Positions 24,799-33,775 of a stretch of DNA of 39,300 bases are shown in pieces. The stretch comes from Nitrospirota bacterium (GTDB lineage Bacteria > Nitrospirota > Nitrospiria > JACQBZ01), in contig JACQCA010000027.1 of the NCBI GenBank assembly GCA_016201865.1, positions 1 to 39,300 of the forward strand. The letters are read 5' to 3'. The first letter of the stretch is position 1; each line of letters opens with the position of its first letter. A program made the position numbers and the translations under genes. Below the pieces are notes generated by a model, which saw only the letters and a program-made list of their open reading frames with translations, did not search any database and was not told the DNA's origin.

Positions 24799-25302
24799 AT
24801 GACTCACGAAATCGCGCAGAAAATTCAGGAGACGTTCCCGATCGAGTTCATCGAGGCGAACGAGTTTCGGGGCGATTGGACCGTGGTCGTGAAGCCGGAT
24901 CGCATCGTCGAGATCGCCCGGTTTCTCCACGACGACCCCGATCTGGAGTTCGACCATCTTTCCGATATCTTCTCGGCGGATTATCCCGGTCGAGAGAGCC
25001 GGTTTGAAGTGGTCTATCAGTTGAACTCGATCCGGAAACGTCATCGCCTCCGGCTCAAGGCCGGCCTCCGGGAGGATCGGTGCGAGATCGACTCGGTCCA
25101 TCCGGTCTGGAGGGCGGCCGGTTTCTTGGAGCGCGAGGTGTACGACCTGATGGGGATCCGGTTCCGCAACCATCCCGACCTCCGTCGGATCTTTCTCCCC
25201 GAAGACTTCGACGGGCATCCCCTTCGCAAGGAGTACCCCGCCGAGGGAAGAGGGTGGCGAAATACCTTCGACTTCCTTCCCACCGAGGAGCCTCAGGCGT
25301 AA
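24799..25302 (+). CDS. nuoC: NADH-quinone oxidoreductase subunit C
   Basis: NuoC is the 30-kDa subunit of the peripheral arm. The 167-residue product has the family signature EREVYDLMGIRFRNHPDLRRIFLPEDF and the HPLRKEYP end. It is separate from NuoD, not fused as in E. coli. It starts 11 bases after nuoB. Confidence 0.96.
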   Translation: MTHEIAQKIQETFPIEFIEANEFRGDWTVVVKPDRIVEIARFLHDDPDLEFDHLSDIFSADYPGRESRFEVVYQLNSIRKRHRLRLKAGLREDRCEIDSVHPVWRAAGFLEREVYDLMGIRFRNHPDLRRIFLPEDFDGHPLRKEYPAEGRGWRNTFDFLPTEEPQA

Positions 25303-25311
25303 CGCACCTTC

Positions 25312-26577
25312 ATGGAATCTCAAACCCGACAGGATCAATCGATGGGTGCAAACCCGGCATCTTTCAACGACACCGAGCCCCGGCCGATTACCGAAGATCT
25401 CCCACTCCGCCGGAGCGAGGAGGTTCTTTTGAATATGGGCCCTCAGCATCCCGCAACCCACGGCGTTCTCCGGGTGGTGCTGGAGTTGGAAGGCGAGAAG
25501 ATCATCAAGGCGACGCCGGACTTGGGCTATCTCCATCGGGGTGTTGAGAAACTGTGCGAAGGGTTGACCTATCAGCAGATCATTCCCCATACCGACCGCC
25601 TGGACTATATCTGTTCCATGACCAACAACTTCGCGTACGTTCGCGCCATCGAGAAACTTCTGGGGGTTTCGATTCCGGAGCGCGGGGAGTATGTCCGGAC
25701 GATCATCGCCGAGATGCAGCGGATCGTGGGGCATCTTTTCTGGCTGGGGACGCAGGCGCTGGACATCGGCGCGATGACGATCTTTTTCTGGACGTTCCGC
25801 GAGCGGGAGGTCCTGCTGGACCTGTTTGAGCAGACCTGCGGGGCGCGACTGACGATGAACTATTTTCGGATCGGCGGCGTGAACGGCGATCTCAAGCCGG
25901 AAGTGATCGCCCGGCTCCGAACGTTCCTCGCGGATTTTCCATCCAAGATCGATGAATACGACCGTCTTCTTTTGAACAACCGAATCTGGCTTTCACGGAC
26001 CAAGAATATCGCAGTGATCTCTGCCGAGGATGCCGTCAATTTCGGGCTGACCGGGCCGGCGCTGCGGGGGTCGGGCGTCTATTACGACGTGAGAAAGGCC
26101 GAGCCCTATGCGGCGTATGGCAAAGTGGATTGGGATGTTCCGTTGGGATCGAACGGCGACACCTACGACCGGTACCGGGTCCGGATGCAGGAGATGAAAC
26201 AGAGCGCGCGGATCATCGCGCAATGCCTGGATCAACTTCCGGAGGGGCCGGTCTTAACGGATGTCCCTCAGGTGGTGGCCCCGCCCAAGGAAAAGGTGAT
26301 GCAGGACATGCAAAGCCTCATCCATCATTTCATCATCTTTACCGAAGGCTTCCGGCCGCCGAAGGGCGAGGTCTACTGCGCGACGGAGGCCCCGAAAGGC
26401 GAGCTGGGTTTCTCGATTGTGAGCGACGGAAGCCCCAAGCCCTACCGGCTCAAAATCCGCTCGCCGTCCTTCGTTCATCTCGGGGCGTTCGATCACATGG
26501 CGCGGGGCTACATGATCGCCGACATCGTCACGATCTTCGGGACGTATGACATCGTAATGGGGGAATGCGATAGATAG
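25312..26577 (+). CDS. nuoD: NADH-quinone oxidoreductase subunit D
   Basis: NuoD (49-kDa subunit) forms the quinone-reduction chamber with NuoB. The 421-residue product contains NMGPQHPATHGVLRVVLELEGE (with the quinone-binding His), YLHRGVEKL (Arg76 in the motif methylated in mitochondria), HTDRLDYICSM, and the C-terminal SFVHLGAFDHMARGYMIADIVTIFGTYDIVMGECDR. The N-terminus before LRRSEE is longer than usual; a second ATG at 25342 with AGGA upstream is an equally good start. It is 9 bases after nuoC. Confidence 0.96.
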   Translation: MESQTRQDQSMGANPASFNDTEPRPITEDLPLRRSEEVLLNMGPQHPATHGVLRVVLELEGEKIIKATPDLGYLHRGVEKLCEGLTYQQIIPHTDRLDYICSMTNNFAYVRAIEKLLGVSIPERGEYVRTIIAEMQRIVGHLFWLGTQALDIGAMTIFFWTFREREVLLDLFEQTCGARLTMNYFRIGGVNGDLKPEVIARLRTFLADFPSKIDEYDRLLLNNRIWLSRTKNIAVISAEDAVNFGLTGPALRGSGVYYDVRKAEPYAAYGKVDWDVPLGSNGDTYDRYRVRMQEMKQSARIIAQCLDQLPEGPVLTDVPQVVAPPKEKVMQDMQSLIHHFIIFTEGFRPPKGEVYCATEAPKGELGFSIVSDGSPKPYRLKIRSPSFVHLGAFDHMARGYMIADIVTIFGTYDIVMGECDR

Positions 26578-26584
26578 ATCAACC

Positions 26585-27112
26585 ATGAATCCTGAGACGA
26601 AAAAGGTGGAATTTTCCGAGAAGGCCCAAAAAGAGATTCGAGAGATCCTGACACATTATCCGGATAAACGATCGGCGATGCTTCCGGTACTGAACCTGGC
26701 CCAGGCTGAGTTCGGCCATATCAGCGAGGACGTGATGGTCATGATCGCAGATCTGCTCGACCTCACGCCGCCGAAGGTGTACGAGGTTCTGACGTTCTAT
26801 ACGCTTCTGAACGAGAAACCGGTGGGCAAATACCTGATCCAGCTCTGCCGGACGCTGTCCTGCGCGCTGGCCGGTTCCGAAAACATCCTCGGCCATCTCA
26901 AGCAACGGCTGGGAATCGGGATCGGCGAGACGACGCCCGACGGACTGTTTACGTTGAAGACCGTGGAATGTCTCGCCTCCTGCGGGACGGCGCCGGCCAT
27001 GCAGGTCAACGGGGCGTTTTACGAGAACCTGACGCGTGGAAAGGTGGACAAAATTCTGGATGACTTGAAACGGGGAGCGCAGCCGGTCTTGAAACCGATG
27101 GGGGAGAATTAG
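26585..27112 (+). CDS. nuoE: NADH-quinone oxidoreductase subunit E
   Basis: NuoE (24-kDa subunit) holds the [2Fe-2S] cluster N1a in the NADH-oxidising module. The 175-residue product has the four ligands C88, C93, C129 and C133 (LCRTLSC and VECLASCG). The N-terminal helical domain (YPDKRSAMLPVLNLAQAEFGHI) is typical. It starts 7 bases after nuoD and is 3 bases from nuoF. Confidence 0.97.
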   Translation: MNPETKKVEFSEKAQKEIREILTHYPDKRSAMLPVLNLAQAEFGHISEDVMVMIADLLDLTPPKVYEVLTFYTLLNEKPVGKYLIQLCRTLSCALAGSENILGHLKQRLGIGIGETTPDGLFTLKTVECLASCGTAPAMQVNGAFYENLTRGKVDKILDDLKRGAQPVLKPMGEN

Positions 27113-27115
27113 CGG

Positions 27116-28426
27116 ATGAAGTACGAAAAGGTGCTTCATAAGAATTTAGAGACGCCCGGATATGCCGGCAGCCTGGCCGACTATGAGCGGCTTGGCGGTT
27201 ATCTTGCGATTCGCAAGGCCTTGAAGGAATACGCACCGGCCCAACTGATCGACCTGGTCAAACGGTCCGGGCTTCGCGGACGCGGCGGCGCGGGTTTTCC
27301 GGCCGGGATGAAATGGGACTTCCTTCCGAAAGACCCGGCCATCACCCGATACCTCTGCTGCAACGCCGACGAGAGCGAGCCGGGGACGTTCAAAGACCGT
27401 CAGCTGATCGAGCGGGACCCGCATCAGTTGATCGAGGGAATGATGCTGGCCGCCTACGCCATCGGGGCCAGGGTCGGTTATATCTATATCCGCGGCGAGT
27501 TCGTCTACGGAGCGCAGGTGCTGCAGCGGGCCCTGACCGAGGCCACCCGGGCCGGCTATCTGGGGAAAAATATTTTGGGGAGCAGGACGGAGATTGATCT
27601 CCACCTCCATCGCGGCGCCGGGGCCTATATCTGCGGCGAAGAAACCGCGCTTCTGGAATCCATCGAGGGCAAACGCGGGCTGCCGAGGACGAAACCGCCT
27701 TTCCCGGCCATCCACGGGCTGTACGGAAAGCCGACCGTGATCAACAACGTCGAAACCTTGAGCAACCTCCCCCATATCGTCAATCGGGGCGTTGAATGGT
27801 TCATCTCGATCGGCTCGTCTCCCAAAAGTCCCGGGACGCGGATCTTCTCGGTCAGCGGCCATGTGAACCGGCCGGGCAATTACGAGGTGCCGATGGGAAT
27901 CCCGCTTAGGGAACTGATCTACGAGCAGGCCGGCGGGGTGCGGAACAACAAACGAATCAAGGCCGTCATTCCCGGGGGGGCCTCCGCGGCCTTTCTGACC
28001 GAGAGCAGCCTCGATGTGAAGATGGATTTCGAGGCGATTGCGCAGGTCGGTTCGATGCTCGGCTCCGGCGGCGTCACCGTGATGGATGAAGACACCTGCA
28101 TGGTCCGGGCCGCGCTCAACCTGATGGAGTTTTTCGCCCATGAGACCTGCGGGAAATGTTCGCCCTGCCGTGAAGGATCCTCCTGGCTGGTCCAGATCAT
28201 GCGGCGGATCGAGCACGGGCATGGAAGAGCGGAAGATCTCGATCAACTGGTCCGGATCTGCAACAACATCGGCGGCAAGACGGTCTGCGCGTTCGGCGAT
28301 GCCGAGATCGCGCCGATCCTGAGCACGCTCAAACATTGGCGGTCGGAGTACGAATACCATGTTAAAGAAAAACGGTGCATGGCGGGAGACCGGGGCGAGG
28401 AATTGGTTGGGATTGGGAGGCATTGA
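27116..28426 (+). CDS. nuoF: NADH-quinone oxidoreductase subunit F, NADH-binding
   Basis: NuoF (51-kDa subunit) binds NADH and FMN and holds cluster N3. The 436-residue product shows the NADH-binding GLRGRGGAGFPAGMKW, the FMN-binding CNADESEPGTFKDR, YIYIRGEFVYGAQVL, and ETCGKCSPCREG with C345, C348 and C351 plus C391 as N3 ligands. All key residues seem present. The presence of NuoE, F and G means NADH (or a similar donor) can be used, unlike the 11-subunit forms of complex I. Confidence 0.97.
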   Translation: MKYEKVLHKNLETPGYAGSLADYERLGGYLAIRKALKEYAPAQLIDLVKRSGLRGRGGAGFPAGMKWDFLPKDPAITRYLCCNADESEPGTFKDRQLIERDPHQLIEGMMLAAYAIGARVGYIYIRGEFVYGAQVLQRALTEATRAGYLGKNILGSRTEIDLHLHRGAGAYICGEETALLESIEGKRGLPRTKPPFPAIHGLYGKPTVINNVETLSNLPHIVNRGVEWFISIGSSPKSPGTRIFSVSGHVNRPGNYEVPMGIPLRELIYEQAGGVRNNKRIKAVIPGGASAAFLTESSLDVKMDFEAIAQVGSMLGSGGVTVMDEDTCMVRAALNLMEFFAHETCGKCSPCREGSSWLVQIMRRIEHGHGRAEDLDQLVRICNNIGGKTVCAFGDAEIAPILSTLKHWRSEYEYHVKEKRCMAGDRGEELVGIGRH

Positions 28427-28431
28427 ATCCT

Positions 28432-31149
28432 TTGTCTGAATCTGTGCAGATCAAAACCGAGACGGTCAAATTGACAATCGACGGACGGGAGGTGGTCGTC
28501 CCCAAGGGCACGCTGGTGATCGAGGCGGCCCGTGCGCTTTCGATCGAGATTCCGTTCTTCTGCTACCACCAAAAATTAAAATCCGACGGCAACTGCCGAA
28601 TGTGCCTCGTCAGCATCGAGAAGATGCCGAAGCTCCAGGTCTCCTGTTCGTTGCCCGTTTCCGAGGGCATGGTTGTTCAGACCAACACGTCGGTCGTGGC
28701 GGACGCGCGCAAAGGCGTGCTGGATTTTCTTCTGGCGAATCACCCGCTCGACTGCCCGATCTGCGACGAAGGCGGCCGTTGCCCGCTCCAGAACTACTCG
28801 CAGAAATACACCGCGTACGGGCAGTTCAAGGAGGAAAAGCGGATTTACCCGAAGGACTATTTCAGCCCGCTGATCGAGAAGGAGATGAACCGCTGCATTC
28901 AGTGCATGCGGTGCGTCCGGTATTGCGACGAGGTGATTGATTCCCAGGCCCTCTCTTCCGTCAACCGGGGTTTTCACGTCGAGATCGGCCATTACGCCGA
29001 AAAGCAGCTCGATTGCGAATTCTGCGGCGGCTGCGTCCAGATCTGTCCGGTCGGGGCCTTGCTGAACCGGCTGCCGTTGTATGAATACCGTCCCTGGATG
29101 CTGACCCAGACCGAGACGACCTGCGCCTACTGCGCCGACGGCTGTTCCCTTCGCCTTGAAAGCCGTCCGCAGACCCGCGAGGTGATCGAGGTGACCTCGT
29201 TCTGGGGCAACGAGACGAAAAGCGTCTGGGGATCCGGGCGAAACGAGGGCGATCTCTGCGCGAAGGGCACCTTCGGATACGAGTTTGTGAACAGTCCGCA
29301 TCGTCTCACCAAGCCCCTCGTCCGCAAAGGGGGTCGAAAGGACGGTCCCTTGGTCGAGACCTCCTGGGAAGAGGCGTTGGAGACGGCGGCGGACGGTTTC
29401 CGTCGCATCAAGACTCAGCACGGCGGCGCGGCCTTCGGCGCGCTGGCCTCGGCCCGCTGCACCAACGAGAGTCTTTACGTTTTTCAAAAGTTCGTCCGTC
29501 TGATCCTTGGAAGCCCGAATCTCGACAGCAGCGTGCGGTACGGAGCGGTGAATGCGGCCCGTGCGATGACCGAACTGACCGGCACGCCGCGGTGGCTCAC
29601 ATCGTATGAGGAGATCACACGGGCCGATCTCGTTTTCGTGATCGGGACGGACATCACGCAGACGAACCCGATCGCCGGCCTGAAGGTCAAGGCCGCGGCC
29701 AAACGGGGGGCGAAGTTGATCGTGGCCACGCCGCTTCGGCGTCGGATCAGCACGTTGAGCAACATCGTCAATCGGGCGACGCGGCACCTGGCCCATGCCC
29801 CCGGCGCGGAACGCGCCATCGCGATCGGACTGGTGAAGGCCGTGTTGGAGGAAGGGCGGCTCGCAGAAAGAGTCGCCTCGCATCGTTCAACCCAAAGGCT
29901 TCGCGATGCGGTCGCCGCGATCACCCCCAAGCAGATCGAGAGAGCAACCGGTTTGCCGTATGAAGAAATCAAGGCCGCCGCAGGGGAGTGGGCCTCGGCC
30001 TCCCGCGCCGTGATCGTCTTTGGGGAGTCGGTCATCCGGGCCAAAGATGGATACGAGACGGTCCGCATTCTCGGCGATCTGGCCTTATCGACCGGCAAGC
30101 TCATCGCCGACGGCTGTGGGCTGGCGCCCTTGATGGAAGAGAACAATGAGATGGGGGCCTATGAGATGGGCGTCGTCCCGGACCGGCTGCCGGGCGTGGG
30201 GCGGTTGGATGACGAATCCGACCGCGACCGAATCAGCCGCGCCTGGAAGGAGCCCATTCCGGCCGGGCCCGGCCTCACGATGATGGAGATGCTTAAAGCC
30301 GCTCGGGATGGAAAAATCAAGGCGCTCTATCTCATGGGAGAGAATCCGGTCGGCAGCCTTCCGGCATCGGCCGGCGCGGCCGAGGCGGTGGAGGCGACCG
30401 AATTCGTCGTATGCCAGGATCTTTTCTTGACCGAGACGGGGATGAAAGCCGACGTGGTCTTGCCGGCCGCCAGTTTCGCCGAGCAGAACGGGACTTTCAC
30501 GAATCAAGAGGGACATGTTCAGGCGGTGCGCAAAGCCTTCGATCCCGTCCAGGGAACGCGGCCGGACTGGGAAATTCTATCCGAGATCGCGCTCGAGATG
30601 GGTTATCCGCTGGAGTATGAGGACGGCGCAGAGATCTCGCACGAGATCGCCCGGCTCTGGCCCGGCTGGAGGGAGTTGCCGAAGCGTTCGGAACAGGAAG
30701 AAGCGGTCGCGCGATATCTCAACGAGGAATTGGCCGAAGGAGTTTCTGAACGGTACCGTCTCGATCGCAAGACGGATCATTCCGTTGCGCCGAACCACCG
30801 GTTCCGTCTGGTCCTGGGCCCGGTGCTGTTTCATTCCGGCAAGATGTCCCTTAAGGCCGACGGGCTGATGAAGGTCATGGGTCGGCCCTTCCTTTATATG
30901 GCGCCGGAGGATGCCGAGCGGCTGGGGGTGACGGAGGGACGGCTGGTCCGGCTCCGGTCGGCCTATGGGCCGGTGCAGCGATCGGTGGATGTCGAGGTCA
31001 AGATGGACGCAAAATACCCGCCGGGGCTGGTCTTCTTTCCCGAATCGTTCAATGAACCACCGGTGAAGGATTTGCTGACGGTGGAGCTCGCTCCGGTTTC
31101 CGGCGTGCCGGTTTTTAAAACGACGGAGGTTTTGATTGAGAAGGCTTAA
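28432..31149 (+). CDS. nuoG: NADH-quinone oxidoreductase subunit G
   Basis: NuoG is the large iron-sulfur subunit of the peripheral arm. From a TTG at 28432 (GGGAGG 11 bases upstream) it has 905 residues; TTG 28423 and GTG 28444 are alternatives. Ligands seen: [2Fe-2S] C44, C55, C58, C72; N5 H104, C108, C111, C117; two ferredoxin-like sets C155/158/161/165 and C195/198/201/205; and a molybdopterin-oxidoreductase-like domain opening with C231, C234, C238 and C276, the distant N7 cluster. The second complete CxxCxxCxxxCP set is more like that in hydrogenase or formate dehydrogenase subunits than in E. coli NuoG. No molybdenum cofactor is implied. Confidence 0.93.
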   Translation: MSESVQIKTETVKLTIDGREVVVPKGTLVIEAARALSIEIPFFCYHQKLKSDGNCRMCLVSIEKMPKLQVSCSLPVSEGMVVQTNTSVVADARKGVLDFLLANHPLDCPICDEGGRCPLQNYSQKYTAYGQFKEEKRIYPKDYFSPLIEKEMNRCIQCMRCVRYCDEVIDSQALSSVNRGFHVEIGHYAEKQLDCEFCGGCVQICPVGALLNRLPLYEYRPWMLTQTETTCAYCADGCSLRLESRPQTREVIEVTSFWGNETKSVWGSGRNEGDLCAKGTFGYEFVNSPHRLTKPLVRKGGRKDGPLVETSWEEALETAADGFRRIKTQHGGAAFGALASARCTNESLYVFQKFVRLILGSPNLDSSVRYGAVNAARAMTELTGTPRWLTSYEEITRADLVFVIGTDITQTNPIAGLKVKAAAKRGAKLIVATPLRRRISTLSNIVNRATRHLAHAPGAERAIAIGLVKAVLEEGRLAERVASHRSTQRLRDAVAAITPKQIERATGLPYEEIKAAAGEWASASRAVIVFGESVIRAKDGYETVRILGDLALSTGKLIADGCGLAPLMEENNEMGAYEMGVVPDRLPGVGRLDDESDRDRISRAWKEPIPAGPGLTMMEMLKAARDGKIKALYLMGENPVGSLPASAGAAEAVEATEFVVCQDLFLTETGMKADVVLPAASFAEQNGTFTNQEGHVQAVRKAFDPVQGTRPDWEILSEIALEMGYPLEYEDGAEISHEIARLWPGWRELPKRSEQEEAVARYLNEELAEGVSERYRLDRKTDHSVAPNHRFRLVLGPVLFHSGKMSLKADGLMKVMGRPFLYMAPEDAERLGVTEGRLVRLRSAYGPVQRSVDVEVKMDAKYPPGLVFFPESFNEPPVKDLLTVELAPVSGVPVFKTTEVLIEKA

Positions 31150-31170
31150 CAAACTGCGGAGGAACGGTTG

Positions 31171-32193
31171 ATGATTCAAACCGCCTTGAATTTAATCGTG
31201 GTGCTCGTGACGATCGGCGTCGTGATGGCGGTGGTGCTGCTTCATGTGGCCTATCTGACTTATTTCGAGCGAAAAATCCTGGGATGGATGCAGGACCGGA
31301 TGGGTCCGATGGAGGTGGGCTATCACGGGCTGCTCCAACCGATTGCGGACGGCCTGAAACTTTTCTTCAAGGAAGACATCGTCCCGGCGCAGGCCAACAA
31401 GATCATTTTTACGCTGGCGCCCATCCTGGTTCTGGTCCCGGCACTGATCGGGTTCGCCGTCGTCCCCTTCGGGCGGGATTCGATTCATCTTTTCGGCCTG
31501 ACCTTCAGGCCGTATGTCACCGATCTCAATATCGGGATCCTCTACATTCTGGCCTTCGCCTCGATCGGGGCCTACGGTGTTCTATTGGGCGGCTGGGCCT
31601 CGAACAACAAATATTCGCTTCTGGGCGGCTTGCGATCGGCGGCGCAGGTGATCAGCTATGAGCTGTCGCTGGGCCTGGCGATTGTCGGCGTGCTGCTGAT
31701 GGCCGGTTCTTTAAGCCTGGTCAAGATCACGGAGGCCCAGAACGGAGGGGCGCTGCACTGGTTCATCCTCCCGCAGTTCGTGGCCTTCGTGATCTACCTG
31801 ATCTCGGCGGTCGCCGAGACGAACCGCCTGCCGTTCGATCTTCCGGAGGCCGAGAGCGAGCTGGTGGCCGGCTTTTTCACCGAATACAGCGGGATGCGAT
31901 TTGCCTTTTTCTTTCTGGCCGAATATGCTAACATGATCCTCGTTTCTTGTATCGCCACGATCCTTTTTCTGGGAGGATGGCATGCGCCGTTCGAAGCGCT
32001 CTCGTTCATCCCGCCGATTCTCTGGTTTGCGGGCAAGGTCTATTTCTTTCTGTTCTTCTATATCTGGATTCGGGGAACGCTGCCCCGTCTCCGATACGAT
32101 CAGCTCATGATGTTCGGCTGGAAGGTCATGATCCCGCTGGCGCTGGCCAATATCCTGGTCACGTCGGTGGTCTTGTTTTTTATAAGGGGATAG
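31171..32193 (+). CDS. nuoH: NADH-quinone oxidoreductase subunit H
   Basis: NuoH is the eight-helix membrane subunit that joins the peripheral arm to the proton pumps and forms the quinone entry. The 340-residue product has [39 protein letters not shown] and [31 protein letters not shown], both hallmarks. The ATG at 31171 has GGAGG 8 bases upstream; an adjacent in-frame TTG at 31168 is less likely. Confidence 0.97.
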   Translation: MIQTALNLIVVLVTIGVVMAVVLLHVAYLTYFERKILGWMQDRMGPMEVGYHGLLQPIADGLKLFFKEDIVPAQANKIIFTLAPILVLVPALIGFAVVPFGRDSIHLFGLTFRPYVTDLNIGILYILAFASIGAYGVLLGGWASNNKYSLLGGLRSAAQVISYELSLGLAIVGVLLMAGSLSLVKITEAQNGGALHWFILPQFVAFVIYLISAVAETNRLPFDLPEAESELVAGFFTEYSGMRFAFFFLAEYANMILVSCIATILFLGGWHAPFEALSFIPPILWFAGKVYFFLFFYIWIRGTLPRLRYDQLMMFGWKVMIPLALANILVTSVVLFFIRG

Positions 32194-32748
32194 ATGCTCA
32201 GCCACCGTGGATTCCATCACCGACTGAAACGATTCTTACAACAGGTCCTATTTTTAGAAATCCTGGCAGGGATGGCCGCGACCTTCAAGCATCTTTTCAT
32301 CCGGCGCGTTACGATCCAGTACCCACACGAAAAACGGGTGCTTCCCAACGGCTACCGCGGCTTTATCGCCCTTCTGCGGTATGACGACGGGACCGACAAA
32401 TGCGTCGGTTGCGATCTGTGCGAGGCGGCCTGTCCGTCGCGCGTGATCACGGTGATCAGCGCCGAGGTGGAAGGCCAGCCGCTCAAACGGTACGCAAAGG
32501 AATACACCATGGACATGACCCGCTGCGTCTTCTGCGGGTTGTGCGTGGAGGCCTGCCCGGTCAACGCCTTGGGAATGACCAAAGAATACGAATACGCGAC
32601 GTATGACAAGCGGAATCTGAAGCTCAATAAGGAACAGTTGCTGACCATCGGGGATCGGGCCTTTCCGGTCCGGGAGACACGCGTCGAATTTCAGCATCCC
32701 CACGCTGCCTTCTTCAACGTGGCGCATCGAGGCTACCCTGTCAAGTGA
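32194..32748 (+). CDS. nuoI: NADH-quinone oxidoreductase subunit I
   Basis: NuoI carries the two [4Fe-4S] clusters N6a and N6b. The 184-residue product has both complete motifs: C70/73/76/80 (CVGCDLCEAACP) and C111/114/117/121 (CVFCGLCVEACP). The start follows the nuoH stop with no gap. Confidence 0.97.
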   Translation: MLSHRGFHHRLKRFLQQVLFLEILAGMAATFKHLFIRRVTIQYPHEKRVLPNGYRGFIALLRYDDGTDKCVGCDLCEAACPSRVITVISAEVEGQPLKRYAKEYTMDMTRCVFCGLCVEACPVNALGMTKEYEYATYDKRNLKLNKEQLLTIGDRAFPVRETRVEFQHPHAAFFNVAHRGYPVK

Positions 32749-32811
32749 AGCGCCTCGCCTGTTCCTTCCGTATGCGATCACGATATTCGGTTCGATGCTC
32801 AAAATGAAACC

Positions 32812-33333
32812 ATGACACTGGTTCTGTTTTTTTATTTTGCAGCCGTCATCGTGGCGACGGCGATCCTGGTGGTCGCGCTGCACAAGCCGATCTACAGCGC
32901 GCTGTCGCTGTTGGTCATGTTTTTTCATGTGGCCGGGCTGTTTGTGCTGCTCGACGCCGAGTTTATCGCGGCGGTCCAGATCATCGTCTACGCCGGCGCC
33001 ATCCTGGTGCTCTATCTCTTCGTGCTGATGCTGCTGAATGTCCGGGCGGACGAAGGGTATCATCAGCAGTTTCGGATCGGTCTGATCGTCGGATTGGCGG
33101 TCCTGGTCGAGGCGATCTTCGTCTTGGGCCAATCCGGATTTGCGGATCGCGACCCCGCGGCCGTTCCACCGGCCGCGCCCGTTCCGGGAAACACCGAGGG
33201 CATCGGCCGGGCGCTCTACACGACCTATCTTTTTCCGTTTGAAGTGGCGTCGCTGATCCTCCTGGTTGCGATGATCGGAGCGATCATTCTCGCGAAAAAA
33301 GGGATCTTCGGAAAAGAGGAGCGGGGACGATAA
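32812..33333 (+). CDS. nuoJ: NADH-quinone oxidoreductase subunit J
   Basis: NuoJ is a five-helix membrane subunit next to NuoH, with the pi-bulge helix thought to couple quinone chemistry to pumping. The 173-residue product shows the family motif [28 protein letters not shown] Pro/Ala-rich periplasmic loop (about residues 105-125) precedes the last helix. It lies 63 bases after nuoI, the largest gap inside the operon, and overlaps nuoK by one base (TAATG). Confidence 0.96.
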   Translation: MTLVLFFYFAAVIVATAILVVALHKPIYSALSLLVMFFHVAGLFVLLDAEFIAAVQIIVYAGAILVLYLFVLMLLNVRADEGYHQQFRIGLIVGLAVLVEAIFVLGQSGFADRDPAAVPPAAPVPGNTEGIGRALYTTYLFPFEVASLILLVAMIGAIILAKKGIFGKEERGR

Positions 33334-33635
33334 TGGTTCCGCTGTCGTATTACGTGATTCTCAGCGCGATCGTTTTCTTCATCGGCGTCATCGGCGTCCT
33401 GATCCGGAGAAACATCATCATCCTTCTGCTCTCGATCGAGCTGATGCTCAATGCCGCCAACATCAACTTCGTGGCTTTTTCTCATTATCTGAAAACCATC
33501 ACCGGCCAGGTCTTCGTCTTTTTTGTGTTGACGGTGGCCGCGGCCGAAGTGGTGATCGGTCTGGCCATCCTCATCGCGCTTTACCGCGGGAAGGCCACCG
33601 TCAATGTTGAAGAAGTCAACCTGATGAAATGGTGA
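33333..33635 (+). CDS. nuoK: NADH-quinone oxidoreductase subunit K
   Basis: NuoK is a three-helix antiporter-related (MrpC-like) subunit. The 100-residue product is full length, with [16 protein letters not shown] in helix 2 and [20 protein letters not shown] in helix 3; both membrane Glu residues needed for proton transfer are present. It ends in TGATG, overlapping the short frame that follows. Confidence 0.97.
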   Translation: MVPLSYYVILSAIVFFIGVIGVLIRRNIIILLLSIELMLNAANINFVAFSHYLKTITGQVFVFFVLTVAAAEVVIGLAILIALYRGKATVNVEEVNLMKW

Positions 33636-33775
33636 TGCCGACCGACGCGCTCATCCCACTGCTTTCCTTCGTCGCCTTCGTGATCATCGGCCTGTCGGAC
33701 CTCATCGGCCCCGGGCTGCGCAAGACGGCGGCCCCGGCGCCGCTGCAGCTTTCGGAGGTCTGGACACGGCCATGA
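33635..33775 (+). pseudogene. 46-codon remnant at the nuoL-nuoM position
   Basis: Between nuoK and nuoN there is room only for this frame. It starts with an ATG overlapping the nuoK stop (TGATG) and ends with a TGA overlapping the nuoN start (ATGA). Residues 1-30 ([20 protein letters not shown] onward) resemble the first helix of NuoL (LIPLLPLLGF style). The last 16 residues (about TAAPAPLQLSEVWTRP) are not hydrophobic and could derive from the NuoM C-terminus, though I cannot confirm that. Full nuoL plus nuoM would need about 3.4 kb. The reading is an in-frame deletion fusion, or an assembly collapse across related genes. Confidence 0.6.

Noticed and set aside
27146-28423. 425-codon frame on the minus strand opposite nuoF, and a similar 435-codon frame at 28576-29883
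   Set aside because: They lie fully antisense to well-identified nuo genes and result from GC-rich codon bias; their translations resemble no protein.
30700-31149. Molybdenum-dependent formate dehydrogenase reading of the nuoG gene
   Set aside because: The gene sits in the nuo operon with the full set of NuoG ligands, and no clear cofactor-ligating Cys or selenocysteine position is visible.
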